Assembly (NCBI RefSeq): GCF_963675165.1
Contig: NC_087383.1
Location: forward strand, 6,657,139-6,721,138
DNA length: 64,000 nucleotides
Source: Halichondria panicea
Lineage: Eukaryota; Porifera; Demospongiae; Suberitida; Halichondriidae
Direction: 5' to 3'
Under the pieces are notes generated by a model, which was given only the letters and a program-made list of their open reading frames with translations, was not told where the DNA came from and searched no databases. Below are positions 1-12,316 of this stretch, piece by piece; within the stretch, counting starts at the first letter, position 1, and each line of letters opens with the position of its first letter. The position numbers and the translations under genes were made by a program.

Positions 1-1094
1 TCTAATGGCCTGAGTTGATCATCAGTTCTTGGCTGTCTTTACATCCCAACCTCCTCCCTCCTCCTGTATATGCATGAAGGAGAAAGTATGTTTATTTCAT
101 TGTTAGAGTCAACTATGTAGGTTGGAAGTGTATAATTATACAAATTAGATTATGTGCCGGGGGATATCGCATGATTAACAACAAAACTTTTGCATACCTA
201 CTGAGCTTCAATTATACGTGCATGTGTACCGGTAAACCACGTTTACGTTTTCGTTGGTAAGTTTTCGTAATTACCTGCTATGTATAATTAATTATAAGCC
301 AAATAAAGTAATCCATGATGTCACAAATACTGGAGTATGAAAACAATGCGTGAAGCTGAGCCAATTATAGCTACAGAAAATAGCAGGCACAATTATGTCT
401 ACAAGAAGAAGTATCGGCCCGGACTATAGTGGTATACCTGAACAGCACACTGGAGAGCCAGGGAGGCTATGCAAATTCTTATTACTCTATATAGAGCAGT
501 AATCAATTATTGTGAGCAGAACAATAAGGTTTGGAAGAACTGCTATACTGCAAGCCTTGTCAAAACAATTAATAGCTTGCTATAAATAATTCAAAATGAA
601 TGTTAACAATGGGTCTGCCTAAAACTCTGAAGAGGAACAACTTGCTATCATAATCATACTGAAAATTAAGGTCAATGTGCTACAGGTGGCAGATTCATAA
701 TTATTTGCGTGATCAGAGGCCGCGGTTACTTATTTTCCTGGCAAAAAATGCTACAATTCATAAGGCCAATATAGGTACAATTTTCTTTCATCTGCACACA
801 TTCAAACTCCGCCATGGGACAGTCTCTTAACTAAAGCACTAGCAAGCTGCTACCAAGCTAACTGGCACATAGATACCGTGCAGTATCAATAAGCATGGCT
901 CCCACTGCAGATATGTCTCAGCGAGGGTCAAAGTTCACTGAGGCTACCAATAAAGATGCAATTGAGATGCTACTATTCAACCTTTATAATTGTAAGAGCG
1001 GCCTCTGATCAAGCACAATTTATATACATACAGATTAGGGGGTGTTTAGTAACCTAGTAACAACAATTCTACATATCTTTTGCTGACTTTATAG

Positions 1095-1265
1095 GCTAAG
1101 TACAAAGATGTGATACGAAGAGAGGTTGAAGTAAGACAATTATTTTTGGAACAAAATGAACTGTTACACTCTTGTTTTGTGTGCAAAAGCAGGACTAACA
1201 GAACTAACATATTAATCACTGACAACAAATTGTGGCAATACGGCAGCAGCATGCACATACCTTGA
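1095..1265 (+). CDS. Unrecognised 56-residue exon-like reading frame inside transposon copy A
   Basis: The frame starts right after an AG acceptor-like site (CTTTATAG) and reads 56 charged residues, beginning AKYKDVIRREVEVRQLF and including a CFVCKS stretch, before a TGA. It is repeated unchanged in copy B at 7549-7719. The composition (Lys/Arg/Glu-rich, helical, then two cysteines) looks more like protein than the flanking DNA. No family was recognised, and no donor or upstream exon could be placed. It could be the remnant of an element-encoded protein or chance; the identity of the two copies is not evidence of selection because the whole elements are nearly identical. Confidence 0.25.
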   Translation, partial: AKYKDVIRREVEVRQLFLEQNELLHSCFVCKSRTNRTNILITDNKLWQYGSSMHIP

Positions 1266-2925
1266 TTTATGTCTATACTTTAGGGTGTCCAGTAGTATGG
1301 TTGCTCCACACGTTTTTTTTAACTTCATATCCTGCAAGTTAATTACAACAGTTACTGAACGCAATAAAGTGTGTAACAACAATAACAGTATAAATAAACG
1401 CGCTGCAGGTGCTGATGCCTTGTCCACTATTTATGGCAATAAACCTCCGAGGACGAAGGCAAAGTCTCAAGGCCAAGGATGGTTTAACGTTGCATAATTA
1501 TAATTATATCTACTGAAATGAAAAATGCTTGCTATATATACCTAAGCTAACTCACCTTGCAAGGACTAGTAAACAGTTAAAAACTATTGAAAATAAACGA
1601 AAAGCGTGTGCATATTATTATAGCTTGTATAGCCAGTGCTAAACTTCTAGCGCTACGCACTAACTTGTCCATGTGTAACGAGCCTACCCATCTGTCCTCC
1701 CATTGCTAACTTATTTTTGGCTGTTTGTAACAAAATCAGTGCGCCCTTAAGGCAACGGAGTAGTGAAACTCCACCCAGTTGCTATGATACAACCCAAGCG
1801 GGACATAATGATGACATGATTGCTGCGACACTTAAAGACAAAACACTGCATGCAACGGCATTCCAAGTATTAGAGCAAAATTACCCATAACTCGGGAATG
1901 ATGCAATGGCTATAGAGCCTTTACATTATACTTGCACTTCGTGTTCATTGGAACAGCTATGGCAATCTACACACAGACAGACAGTCACATACACACACAA
2001 ACACAACTACTGTTATGTCGCTCATCTGTATAATAATATTATTAGTATGTATATGCTTGATCAGAGGCTGTGCGCATGGCTACTAAATGTTCATTTTGCT
2101 GACAAAGGAGGCTACAATTCGAGAGAGCACATTGTTCAAGAGAGGTGTTTATTAGCCCCAGCTAGTTATTTTTACTCGAACTATGCCATGAGAAAGTCTT
2201 CTAAAAGCACTACTTAAGCAAGCTGCTACCCTAGCTAGCTGCTACCGTAGATACCAATCAACCACGTGCAGAGACATAGCCTCAAAGTTCACTGAGGCTA
2301 CTATTTGAGTGCGGCCTTCAAGCATATAACGGTACCTAATAATTAAGCTGCAACTGTAGATACCAGTATTAATATGGCTGCAAGTGCAGAGACACATAGC
2401 CTCAAAGTTCACTGAGGCTACTATTTGAGACCGGCTTCTATTGAAGACTACTTTATACGTACAAGCATCAGTAGTTCGAATTCTATAAATTTTACTGCAT
2501 TAACAAAAGAGGATGGACGATTTTAGGATGGACAATTATTATGAGAGTACAGGAATGTAGAGTAAGCCCTACAATCCTGAGAGGGTTAGCTTGGAAGTAT
2601 TACAATTACAATGTGAAGTCCCTACTTCTTCTGAACTAGTATAGTTAATTAACTCACTTGTGTTGTGCATGCTGAACGAAGCTTAGGGCAATGGGCTTTG
2701 GTCTTCCCTTGTTTAAGCCCTAATGAAGTGTTTACTTGCGCTTTGCTTGTCCTTCAGGAGAAATTCGGTTCTGCATAAAATATTAATTTAAACTGTGCAG
2801 CATGTTCAGGAACTTACCTAGTTACACAGTTTTGTCAAACAACTCTCAAAGCGTTCTCTAAAAGCTCAACTTGTCTGCTTCTTTAAAAACTCCAGCAAAT
2901 AATTTTTGTTGATGTGTGCAGCTGC

Positions 2926-4144
2926 AAATCTGCAGCTGCATAATTGCACGTGCCCTTATTTGGTCATAGGTCTATTCAACAAACAAGAGCGCGCAAGTGA
3001 AGATATGGACATGGAAGGAGCTATAGCAAGCTAACTAGATCTTCCTATTACAGTTCAATTCAGTGACAAGGAAAGGCATTTGGCAGTCTTACATTGCTGC
3101 TACAAAAGGATAAGGAATAGTAGTGTGTGGATGAATAGTGTTGAATCATGTAGCTTAGATATGGAGCATGTTGATGTCGTGTAACATCTTATAGTAAAAG
3201 CATTCCATGAACTGTTTTACTGAGGCAATTATGGTTAACAGTAAGCCGGGTTGCGTGTTGACTATGTCTTGGTGACTCAGTTTCTATAAAATAGACCACT
3301 AAATCTAGATCTACCTGGTACGGGTTAGCAGTAAGTCGTGTTGCGTGTTGATCGACCAGGTACAGAAACCTCTTTTCAAAGATGTTACACAATTAATACA
3401 TCGCTTCAACTAGTAATTGTATTTGTAAATACGTGTGTGAATCAATTGTTAATTAGTAAAATCTTATTGTGTACTGGCCTTAATAATACGAATGCAGATA
3501 TGCCATTGTAACTGTTCAAGCTAGCAGTAACGTTATACGTCTATGGATTGATAATCTCATTTCTCTTTTATTGCAGAATATGGAATGCTGCTCAGGCAAA
3601 AAAATCTGCAGCTGCATAATTGCACGTGCCCTTATTTGGTCATAGGTCTATTCAACAAACAAGAGCGCGCAAGTGAAGATATGGACATGGAAGGAGCTAT
3701 AGCAAGCTAACTAGATCTTCCTATTACAGTTCAATTCAGTGACAAGGAAAGGCATTTGGCAGTCTTATTATGGTTAACAGTAAGCCGGGTTGCGTGTTGA
3801 CTATGTCTTGGTGACTCAGTTTCTATAAAATAGACCACTAAATCTAGATCTACCTGGTACGGGTTAGCAGTAAGTCGTGTTGCGTGTTGATCGACCAGGT
3901 ACAGAAACCTCTTTTCAAAGATGTTACACAATTAATACATCGCTTCAACTAGTAATTGTATTTGTAAATACGTGTGTGAATCAATTGTTAATTAGTAAAA
4001 TCTTATTGTGTACTGGCCTTAATAATACGAATGCAGATATGCCATTGTAACTGTTCAAGCTAGCAGTAACGTTATACGTCTATGGATTGATAATCTCATG
4101 CTTCTCTTTTATTGCAGAATATGGAATGCTGCTCAGGCAAAAAA
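2926..4144. repeat. Internal tandem duplication present only in copy A
   Basis: A unit starting AAATCTGCAGCTGCATAATT at 2926 starts again at 3602 (offset 676 bp). The second unit lacks about 134 bp present in the first (around 3091-3225). Copy B has this block only once (9467-10,150), so the duplication arose after the two elements separated, or was lost in copy B. Confidence 0.8.
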
Positions 4145-4804
4145 GCTTAGTGAGATATCAGGGCACCATGGGGCCTCTTTGCAGCCTTTATACTTAGTCA
4201 GCAAACTAGATCCATCAAGCATCTGCTTGAGTTTGTCACTCCCTTAGATTTAACGGCATAATTATTATTGATGCTGATTGCCTTAAAGTTACAACCAAAG
4301 CTTACGTCTGTACCTGTTGGGAGTGGTCGGGAATAGTGTATTATTTATGTCCCAGTTTGTCATCATTGTTAGGGGAGGAGCAATTGTAGCTATACAAGAA
4401 CAATATTATAATTGTGTACCGCAAGTGTGTTGGGTAAAACTTCATGTTGTTTCAAGTTTACAGTCAGTGGTGGATATTAAAAAGACACCATTACATTATC
4501 GTATAATTATAATTATAGTAAGTAGCCGACCAAACAGTCGTCATACACTGATATAGATATAGAATATTATTTTATAGTTCGTTGTATTCTTCTGACTTGG
4601 TCTTCGACGGTAGCAGGATAGACCGTAAAAATGACAACTTGTGACTTTCACCATGAAATATTAAAAGTATCACATTGCATGCTGCATGCCTATCTATAAA
4701 ATAATAATTAATGGAGCTGTGACACACACAGGAGAAGGTACAGGGAACAGTAAGTTAAGTGAGAGGTACCACTGCATGCACACTGTGATGAAGGACTTAG
4801 GATC

Positions 4805-5012
4805 TAGGAGTCATCGCGGAGGTTGAATGTAGTGAAGGACTTTGGTAGTGACCGTCACCACAGTTGGTATTGAGCTATGTTGGTGAAGGACTTAGGTAGT
4901 GACCGTCACTGAGATTGGTAGTGAGGATCACCACATACATAAATCACCACCATGTAGTGATTCGCTTAGGTAGTGACCATCACCACATTTGGTAGTGACG
5001 GTCACCACCCTG
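4805..5012. repeat. Subterminal palindromic repeats, right end of copy A
   Basis: Several spaced copies of GGTAGTGACCGTCACCAC and variants (GTGACSGTCAC palindrome, also CACCATGTAGTGATTC) sit just inside the right terminus. Similar motifs lie inside the left terminus of copy B (6217-6372). Clusters like this at both ends are typical of transposase binding sites; that role is inferred. Confidence 0.7.
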
Positions 5013-5023
5013 TTTTTACAGTG

Positions 5024-6199
5024 CACATCTAGACACCAGAGGAGCCTGCAACTAATTAACCATCACTCATGAAGGTCACTCATTAGTTTCTGAGGTTGTC
5101 ATCTAAATAAGTAATACAGTCATCTTTGCTTCTATAGCTAGTAAGCACGAGTTATACTATTATACAGTATAAACAATACATGTAGTGTTAGGAGTACATT
5201 ATGGTCACAGTCATTATTGGACAATAGAGTGTCTGGATTCATAGATAAGGAGTACTGTATTCATTGTGGCCTCTGAGATAAGGTCACCTCAATGTACACA
5301 GCCATTCCACCAAAATAATGTTCACCACTTAGTAAACAATAGATTATAGAGTTAGAGAAGTTACATTGAATCTGCAATGGATCCTCGAAACTATTCGCGT
5401 TACTTATGAACGAGGCTGTTAAGCAATTAATTTTTGTCGGGTAACTCCCTTAAAATATGAAAGTTGTGTTTCCTTGAGACATCATCTGTAACAGTTTATA
5501 ACACGCCTAGTCCGTCAGCCACATGTAGTACTTATAATGACTGACAACGTACACCCAGTAAAAAAGATAAATTAGCTAGTAAAGTCATAAGTTAGTTCCC
5601 AAGGCTGTTTTAGAGCGTGCTAGTTATAACTACTACAATAGGTATAGACCTTGAATATAAGTAACTTGCACGGACTCAGCAGCTATTTGTAGTTTATTAT
5701 GCACTGTGTGTAGAAATAGGTATTGTTGTGGCTCCATTAAACCACAGCGTAGCGCGGATGATACTTTCGTTTCAAACCCCTTTAACCCCTCAATCTATGG
5801 TACAACACAACAACTCATGATCAGAGTGTTCCAGGGTTCAATGAACTATTTCTTGTGTGGGTTCTAATGAATAAGAATGGTATGCAGAAACATTAATTTT
5901 CTTACAGAGCAATTCTAATGCACCTATCAATGTGTCGCCCCACTACCTCCTAGGGAGGGGTCAGGCTAACATGGAGGATTTGACCATAACTATACCCCAG
6001 GTCAAATTCCCCACATGCATGGGGGAGGATTCTTTGTTCAAATACCCTAATTCCCCAGTCACAGCCTCAAGCAGTTGTACAGTCTTTACTACGCAAGGCC
6101 AGGTCAAATCATATCAGTATGGGGTCAACATTTCAAGTCAAATTCCCCCGTATGTCCCTGGGGAGCACATTAGGTGCATAATTGCAATCTATTATTATA
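5024..6199. other. Spacer between the two transposon copies, duplicated at the window end
   Basis: From CACATCTAGACACCAGAGG onward this stretch matches 63,062-64,000 nearly base for base up to about position 5905, where the window ends in the other copy. At 63,062 the same sequence is preceded by ordinary DNA (CTAGCTATAC) instead of a transposon end, so that copy shows the locus without copy A. I see no convincing gene here; a 91-codon frame at 5932-6207 runs across the transposon boundary and has no recognisable domain. Confidence 0.7.
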
Positions 6200-6216
6200 C
6201 ACTGTAAAAACTGGAA

Positions 6217-6372
6217 AGTGACCGTCACCACCAAAAGGTAGTGAAACGGCTGCCACAATAGTCACCGCAAATCGACTGGTGACCCTCACCACTTTTTCAA
6301 ATCACTACATTTAAGTAGTGACGATCACTACATTTAGGTAGTGAACATCACCAGAACTAGTAAAAATCACTA
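6217..6372. repeat. Subterminal palindromic repeats, left end of copy B
   Basis: This holds AAGTGACCGTCACCACC, GGTGACCCTCACCACT, TAAGTAGTGACGATCACTAC and TTAGGTAGTGAACATCACC in series. They are diverged copies of the motif also found at the right end, in both orientations. Confidence 0.7.
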
Positions 6373-7548
6373 TACAAAAATTCTGAAAATGTGCACAGAA
6401 AATAATAACAAGCATTATGCTTACTAGCCTAACAGAGTATAAAATGACAGTGTCTAATGGCCTGAGTTGATCATCAGTTCTTGGCTGTCTTTACATCCCA
6501 ACCTCCTCCCTCCTCCTGTATATGCATGAAGGAGAAAGTATGTTTATTTCATTGTAATAGAGTCAACTATGTAGGTTGGAAGTGTATAATTATACAAATT
6601 AGATTATGTGCCGGGGGATATCGCATGATTAACAACAAAACTTTTGCATACCTACTGAGCTTCAATTATACGTGCATGTGTACCGGTAAACCACGTTTAC
6701 GTTTTCGTTGGTAAGTTTTCGTAATTACCTGCTATGTATAATTAATTATAAGCCAAATAAAGTAATCCATGGTGTCACAAATACTGGAGTATGAAAACAA
6801 TGCGTGAAGCTGAGCCAATTATAGCTACAGAAAATAGCAGGCACAATTATGTCTACAAGAAGAAGTATCGACCCGGACTATAGTGGTATACCTGAACAGC
6901 ACACTGGAGAGCCAGGGAGGCTATGCAAATTCTTATTACTCTATATAGAGCAGTAATCAATTATTGTGAGCAGAACAATAAGGTTTGGAAGAACTGCTAT
7001 ACTGCAAGCCTTGTCAAAACAATTAATAGCTTGCTATAAATAATTCAAAATGAATGTTAACAATGGGTCTGCCTAAAACTCTGAAGAGGAACAACTTGCT
7101 ATCATAATCATACTGAAAATTAAGGTCAATGTGCTACAGGTGGCAGATTCATAATTATTTGCGTGATCAGAGGCCGCGGTTACTTATTTTCCTGGCAAAA
7201 AATGCTACAATTCATAAGGCCAATATAGGTACAATTTTCTTTCATCTGCACACATTCAAACTCCGCCATGGGACAGTCTCTTAACTAAAGCACTAGCAAG
7301 CTGCTACCAAGCTAACTGGCACATAGATACCGTGCAGTATCAATAAGCATGGCTCCCACTGCAGATATGTCTCAGCGAGGGTCAAAGTTCACTGAGGCTA
7401 CCAATAAAGATGCAATTGAGATGCTACTATTCAACCTTTATAATTGTAAGAGCGGCCTCTGATCAAGCACAATTTATATACATACAGATTAGGGGGTGTT
7501 TAGTAACCTAGTAACAACAATTCTACATATCTTTTGCTGACTTTATAG

Positions 7549-7719
7549 GCTAAGTACAAAGATGTGATACGAAGAGAGGTTGAAGTAAGACAATTATTTT
7601 TGGAACAAAATGAACTGTTACACTCTTGTTTTGTGTGCAAAAGCAGGACTAACAGAACTAACATATTAATCACTGACAACAAATTGTGGCAATACGGCAG
7701 CAGCATGCACATACCTTGA
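7549..7719 (+). CDS. Copy B version of the unrecognised 56-residue frame
   Basis: This is the same reading frame as at 1095-1265, displaced by 6,454 bp, with the same AG before it and the same TGA after it. See that entry for composition. No function can be proposed. Confidence 0.25.
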   Translation, partial: AKYKDVIRREVEVRQLFLEQNELLHSCFVCKSRTNRTNILITDNKLWQYGSSMHIP

Positions 7720-10700
7720 TTTATGTCTATACTTTAGGGTGTCCAGTAGTATGGTTGCTCCACACGTTTTTTTTAACTTCATATCCTGCAAGTTAATTAC
7801 AACAGTTACTGAACGCAATAAAGTGTGTAACAACAATAACAGTATAAATAAACGCGCTGCAGGTGCTGATGCCTTGTCCACTATTTATGGCAATAAACCT
7901 CCGAGGACGAAGGCAAAGTCTCAAGGCCAAGGATGGTTTAACGTTGCATAATTATAATTATATCTACTGAAATGAAAAATGCTTGCTATATATACCTAAG
8001 CTAACTCACCTTGCAAGGACTAGTAAACAGTTAAAAACTATTGAAAATAAACGAAAAGCGTGTGCATATTATTATAGCTTGTATAGCCAGTGCTAAACTT
8101 CTAGCGCTACGCACTAACTTGTCCATGTGTAACGAGCCTACCCATCTGTCCTCCCATTGCTAACTTATTTTTGGCTGTTTGTAACAAAATCAGTGCGCCC
8201 TTAAGGCAACGGAGTAGTGAAACTCCACCCAGTTGCTATGATACAACCCAAGCGGGACATAATGATGACATGATTGCTGCGACACTTAAAGACAAAACAC
8301 TGCATGCAACGGCATTCCAAGTATTAGAGCAAAATTACCCATAACTCGGGAATGATGCAATGGCTATAGAGCCTTTACATTATACTTGCACTTCGTGTTC
8401 ATTGGAACAGCTATGGCAATCTACACACAGACAGACAGTCACATACACACACAAACACAACTACTGTTATGTCGCTCATCTGTATAATAATATTATTAGT
8501 ATGTATATGCTTGATCAGAGGCTGTGCGCATGGCTACTAAATGTTCATTTTGCTGACAAAGGAGGCTACAATTCGAGAGAGCACATTGTTCAAGAGAGGT
8601 GTTTATTAGCCCCAGCTAGTTATTTTTACTCAAACTATGCCATGAGAAAGTCTTCTAAAAGCACTACTTAAGCAAGCTGCTACCCTAGCTAGCTGCTACC
8701 GTAGATACCAATCAACCACGTGCAGAGACATAGCCTCAAAGTTCACTGAGGCTACTATTTGAGTGCGGCCTTCAAGCATATAACGGTACCTAACAATTAA
8801 GCTGCAACCGTACCAGTATTAATATGGCTGCCAAGTGCAGAGACACATAGCCTCAAAGTTCACTGAACCTAACAATTAAGCTGCAACTGTAGATACCAGT
8901 ATTAATATGGCTGCAAGTGCAGAGACACATAGCCTCAAAGTTCACTGAGGCTACTATTTGAGACCGGCTTCTATTGAAGACTACTTTATACGTACAAGCA
9001 TCAGTAGTTCGAATTCTATAAATTTTACTGCATTAACAAAAGAGGATGGACGATTTTAGGATGGACAATTATTATGAGAGTACAGGAATGTAGAGTAAGC
9101 CCTACAATCCTGAGAGGGTTAGCTTGGAAGCTCGAAGTATTACAATTACAATGTGAAGTCCCTACTTCTTCTGAACTAGTATAGTTAATTAACTCACTTG
9201 TGTTGTGCATGCTGAACGAAGCTTAGGGCAATGGGCTTTGGTCTTCCCTTGTTTAAGCCCTAATGAAGTGTTTACTTGCGCTTTGCTTGTCCTTTAGGAG
9301 AAATTCGGTTCTGCATAAAATATTAATTTAAACTGTGCAGCATGTTGAGGAACTTACCTAGTTACACAGTTTTGTCAAATAACTCTCAAAGCGTTCTCTA
9401 AAAGCTCAACTTGTCTGCTTCTTTAAAAACTCCAGCAAATAATTTTTGTTGATGTGTGCAGCTGCAAATCTGCAGCTGCATAATTGCACGTGCCCTTATT
9501 TGGTCATAGGTCTATTCAACAAACAAGAGCGCGCAAGTGAAGATATGGACATGGAAGGAGCTATAGCAAGCTAACTAGATCTTCCTATTACAGTTCAATT
9601 CAGTGACAAGGAAAGGCATTTGGCAGTCTTATATTGCTGCTACCAAAGGATAAGGAATAGTAGTGTGTGGATGAATAGTGTTGAATCATGTAGCTTAGAT
9701 ATGGAGCATATTGATGTCGTGTAACATCTTATAGTAAAAGCATTCCATGAACTGTTTTACTGAGGCAATTATGGTTAACAGTAAGCCGGGTTGCGTGTTG
9801 ACTATGTCTTGGTGACTCAGTTTCTGTAAAATAGACCACTAAATCTAGATCTACCTGGTATGGGTTAGCAGTAAGTCGTGTTGCGTGTTGATCGACCAGG
9901 TACAGAAACCTCTTTTCAAAGATGTTACACAATTAATACATCGCTTCAACTAGTAATTGTATTTGTAAATACGTGTGTGAATCAATTGTTAATTATTTTG
10001 TTTGGTAAAATCTTATTATTGTGTACTGGCCTTAATATGAATGCAGATATGCCATTGTAACTGTTCAAGCTAGCAGTAACATTATACGTCTATGGATTGA
10101 TAATCTCATGCTTCTCTTTTATTGCAGAATATGGAATGCTGCTCAGGCAAAAAAGCTTAGTGAGATATCAGGGCACCATGGGGCCTCTTTGCAGCCTTTA
10201 TACTTAGTCAGCAAACTAGATCCATCAAGCATCTGCTTGAGTTTGTCACTCCCTTAGATTTAACGGCATAATTATTATTGATGCTGATTGCCTTAAAGTT
10301 ACAACCAAAGCTTACGTCTGTACCTGTTGGGAGTGGTCGGGAATAGTGTATTATTTATGTCCCAGTTTGTCATCATTGTTAGGGGAGGAGCAATTGTAGC
10401 TATACAAGAACAATATTATAATTGTGTACCGCAAGTGTGTTGGGTAAAACTTCATGTTGTTTCAAGTTTACAGTCAGTGGTGGATATTAAAAAGACACCA
10501 TTACATTATCGTATAATTGTAAGTAGCCGACCAAACAGTCGTCATACACTGATATAGAATATTATTTTATAGTTCGTTGTATTCTTCTGACTTGGTCTTT
10601 GACGGTAGCAGGATAGACCGTAAAAATGACAACTTGTGACTTTCACCATGAAATATTAAAAGTATCACATTGCATGCTGCATGCCTATCTATAAAATAAT

Positions 10701-10823
10701 AATTAATGGAGCTGTGACACACACAGGAGAAGGTACAGGGAACAGTAAGTTAAGTGAGAGGTACCACTGCATGCACACTGTGATGAAGGACTTAGGATCT
10801 AGGAGTCATCGCGGAGGTTGAAT

Positions 10824-11004
10824 GTAGTGAAGGACTTTGGTAGTGACCGTCACCACAGTTGGTATTGAGCTATGTTGGTGAAGGACTTAGGTAGTGACCG
10901 TCACTGAGATTGGTAGTGAGGATCACCACATACATAAATCACCACCATGTAGTGATTCGCTTAGGTAGTGACCATCACCACATTTGGTAGTGACGGTCAC
11001 CACC
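10824..11004. repeat. Subterminal palindromic repeats, right end of copy B
   Basis: Copies of TAGTGACCGTCACCAC, GTGACCGTCACTGAGATTGG and GGTAGTGACGGTCACCACC lie inside the right terminus, matching those in copy A at 4805-5012. Confidence 0.7.
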
Positions 11005-11715
11005 ATGTTTTTACAGTGTAGTGTGTGATTGAAGCTGTACATGTATACTAATGTATCTTTGTCAACCCTGAATACATACACAGACAGGCCACCAGATATT
11101 ATGTACAGTACAAGCTCACCTTGCTGCCATTGTCCTGACCTTCCTGACCTGCCCTGGCCTGGGGCGGCCAGGGACTCTAGTAGCTGCAAGATAAGTGTAT
11201 AGCCCTGATCCGCAGAGTTACTTCAGCTCAATCACAGTCTAGTCTAGCTAGTATCTATTTTGTCAGCTCAAAAAGTATTTTGTCAAAGAGCTGACACCTG
11301 TACCCAGAAGCTTTGTTTACTTGAGTTTACAAGATACGCCCTTTTTTAGCTTGATCTGATGTTATTTTTTTTATTAATGATCTTTACCTACACACCCAAT
11401 ATTTGCATAAAAATAATGCATGAATATATAGCAGTAAATTTGTTGGTCTCACCAAGAGAGTGTTATACATATTTACGGTATATAGTGACCAAAATAGTCA
11501 CCATGATTATAATTATCAAGAAATGCAATGAACAAACATGCATGAAAGAAATGGAAATAATGGTTGTGATATTATACGTAGGTCACTAGAAAGCTAATAA
11601 ATTAAAGTTAGTATGGGACCAGGTCACAGTCTTGAAGTCAAGCAGATTGTGTTCTTGTGTGTACATCTCATACAGTTGAAGGTGTAGCTTCACCAGGAGG
11701 ACACTAGTCTGCCTT

Positions 11716-11797
11716 GTGCCTGTGGGTGTGGTATGTGTGGGTGGTGTGTGGGTGTGTGTGTGTGTGTGGGTGGGTGGGGTGGGGTGTGTGTGTGTGA
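11716..11797. repeat. GT-rich simple repeat
   Basis: An imperfect run of GTGTG/GGGTG units. The histidine/threonine/proline frames it opens on the minus strand are artefacts of the repeat. Confidence 0.85.
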
Positions 11798-12052
11798 TAA
11801 GGATTTTAGCTGTATATAATAGTACAATGTGGGTATAGCTACGTATACTAAAATCAATCATTGATTCCTCCATCAAAAGGCACACACATTCTTTAGCATG
11901 AAATTAGACGATTACCACACGTATAATTATAGTGGGAAATGATTGTTGAAATGTAACTAGCTAAAAAAAAGGTCAACTGTTACTTCAATACCCTATAGCT
12001 GTTAGTATGTAAAATTGCCAGCTATGGACCCCAACTAGTACCTGCATGAATG

Positions 12053-12072
12053 CAGGGGGGATATCCCCCCTG
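12053..12072. repeat. Perfect 20 bp palindrome
   Basis: CAGGGGGGATATCCCCCCTG reads the same on both strands with no spacer. It could extrude as a small cruciform. No neighbouring element explains it. Confidence 0.7.
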
Positions 12073-12210
12073 TATGACACTCTCTATATCCTTGCTCTTT
12101 CTTCAAAAAAATATAAAATTTAGGCCCAAAAGCAATAAACATAATACTCATGACCTCTGACCTCAGTATTTCAGATTACAGAGGTCATGCCCATGTAACT
12201 ATGTACTGAC

Positions 12211-12296
12211 CTCTTAATGATGCCATGACCCGGCAGTCTCAGGTCATTGTGAACAATCCCCTGACAGTGCAGGTAACAGAGAGCCTGCTGCAGTGA
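12211..12296 (-). pseudogene. Protein-kinase-like exon fragment
   Basis: On the minus strand an AG acceptor (CTCACAG) precedes 28 codons that include QQALCYLHCQGIVHNDLR, followed by a strong donor (AG|GTCAGT). This matches the helix and catalytic loop of protein kinases (YLHxxxIVHRDLR), with HND in place of HRD. The conserved Asn that should follow the loop (HRDLxxxN) is absent: the reading continues LPGHGIIK. No other kinase exon was found nearby. It may be a decayed fragment or a divergent pseudokinase exon. The lack of a partner and of the catalytic Asn favours a fragment. Confidence 0.45.
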
Positions 12297-12316
12297 CTGT
12301 GAGTCCGTGCTGTGAG

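Larger units (their letters stand above)
1..5023. mobile_element. TA-flanked DNA transposon, copy A (5' end outside window)
   Basis: This block is almost identical to 6452-11,018. Its right end closes with GTTTTTACAGTG, the inverse of the CACTGTAAAAAC that opens copy B at 6200. By comparison with copy B about 250 bp of its left end lie before the window. The interior carries no recognisable transposase; it has small conserved reading frames (best at 1095-1265) and repeated AGCCTCAAAGTTCACTGAGGCTAC motifs around 2280-2430. The right 200 bp are a subterminal repeat array. Copy A differs from copy B mainly by an internal duplication at 2926-4144. The base after its right end is not TA, unlike copy B, so the right junction may have been altered. 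Confidence 0.75.
6200..11018. mobile_element. TA-flanked DNA transposon, complete copy B
   Basis: The element begins CACTGTAAAAACTGG and ends CATGTTTTTACAGTG, a 12 bp terminal inverted repeat, and is flanked by TA on both sides (6198-6199 and 11,019-11,020), giving a length of 4,819 bp. Palindromic GTGACSGTCAC repeats fill the first ~170 and last ~200 bp. A TA duplication fits Tc1/mariner-like and a few other cut-and-paste superfamilies. No DDE transposase could be read in the interior, so it is either non-autonomous or encodes a protein I do not recognise. The same termini occur on a different element at 46,102-48,522. Confidence 0.8.
11019..12210. other. Non-coding stretch with simple repeats
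   Basis: This is unique AT-rich DNA after the transposon. It contains a GT-rich simple repeat (about 11,716-11,797) and a perfect 20 bp palindrome at 12,053. A minus-strand frame at about 11,590-11,700 reads LHLQLYEMYTQEHNLLDF and could be an exon, but no family is recognised and no splice sites decide it. Confidence 0.5.

Noticed and set aside
1906-2217. 103-codon frame in copies A and B (also 8360-8671)
   Set aside because: Composition follows the local AT-rich DNA and a CA run, no domain or splice context; the identity of the two copies only reflects recent duplication of the element.
3189-3392. 67-codon minus-strand frame repeated at 3731 and 9729
   Set aside because: It contains an internal direct repeat of DNA (CAGTAAGYCGKGTTGCGTG twice), and copies follow the duplicated DNA, not a gene structure.
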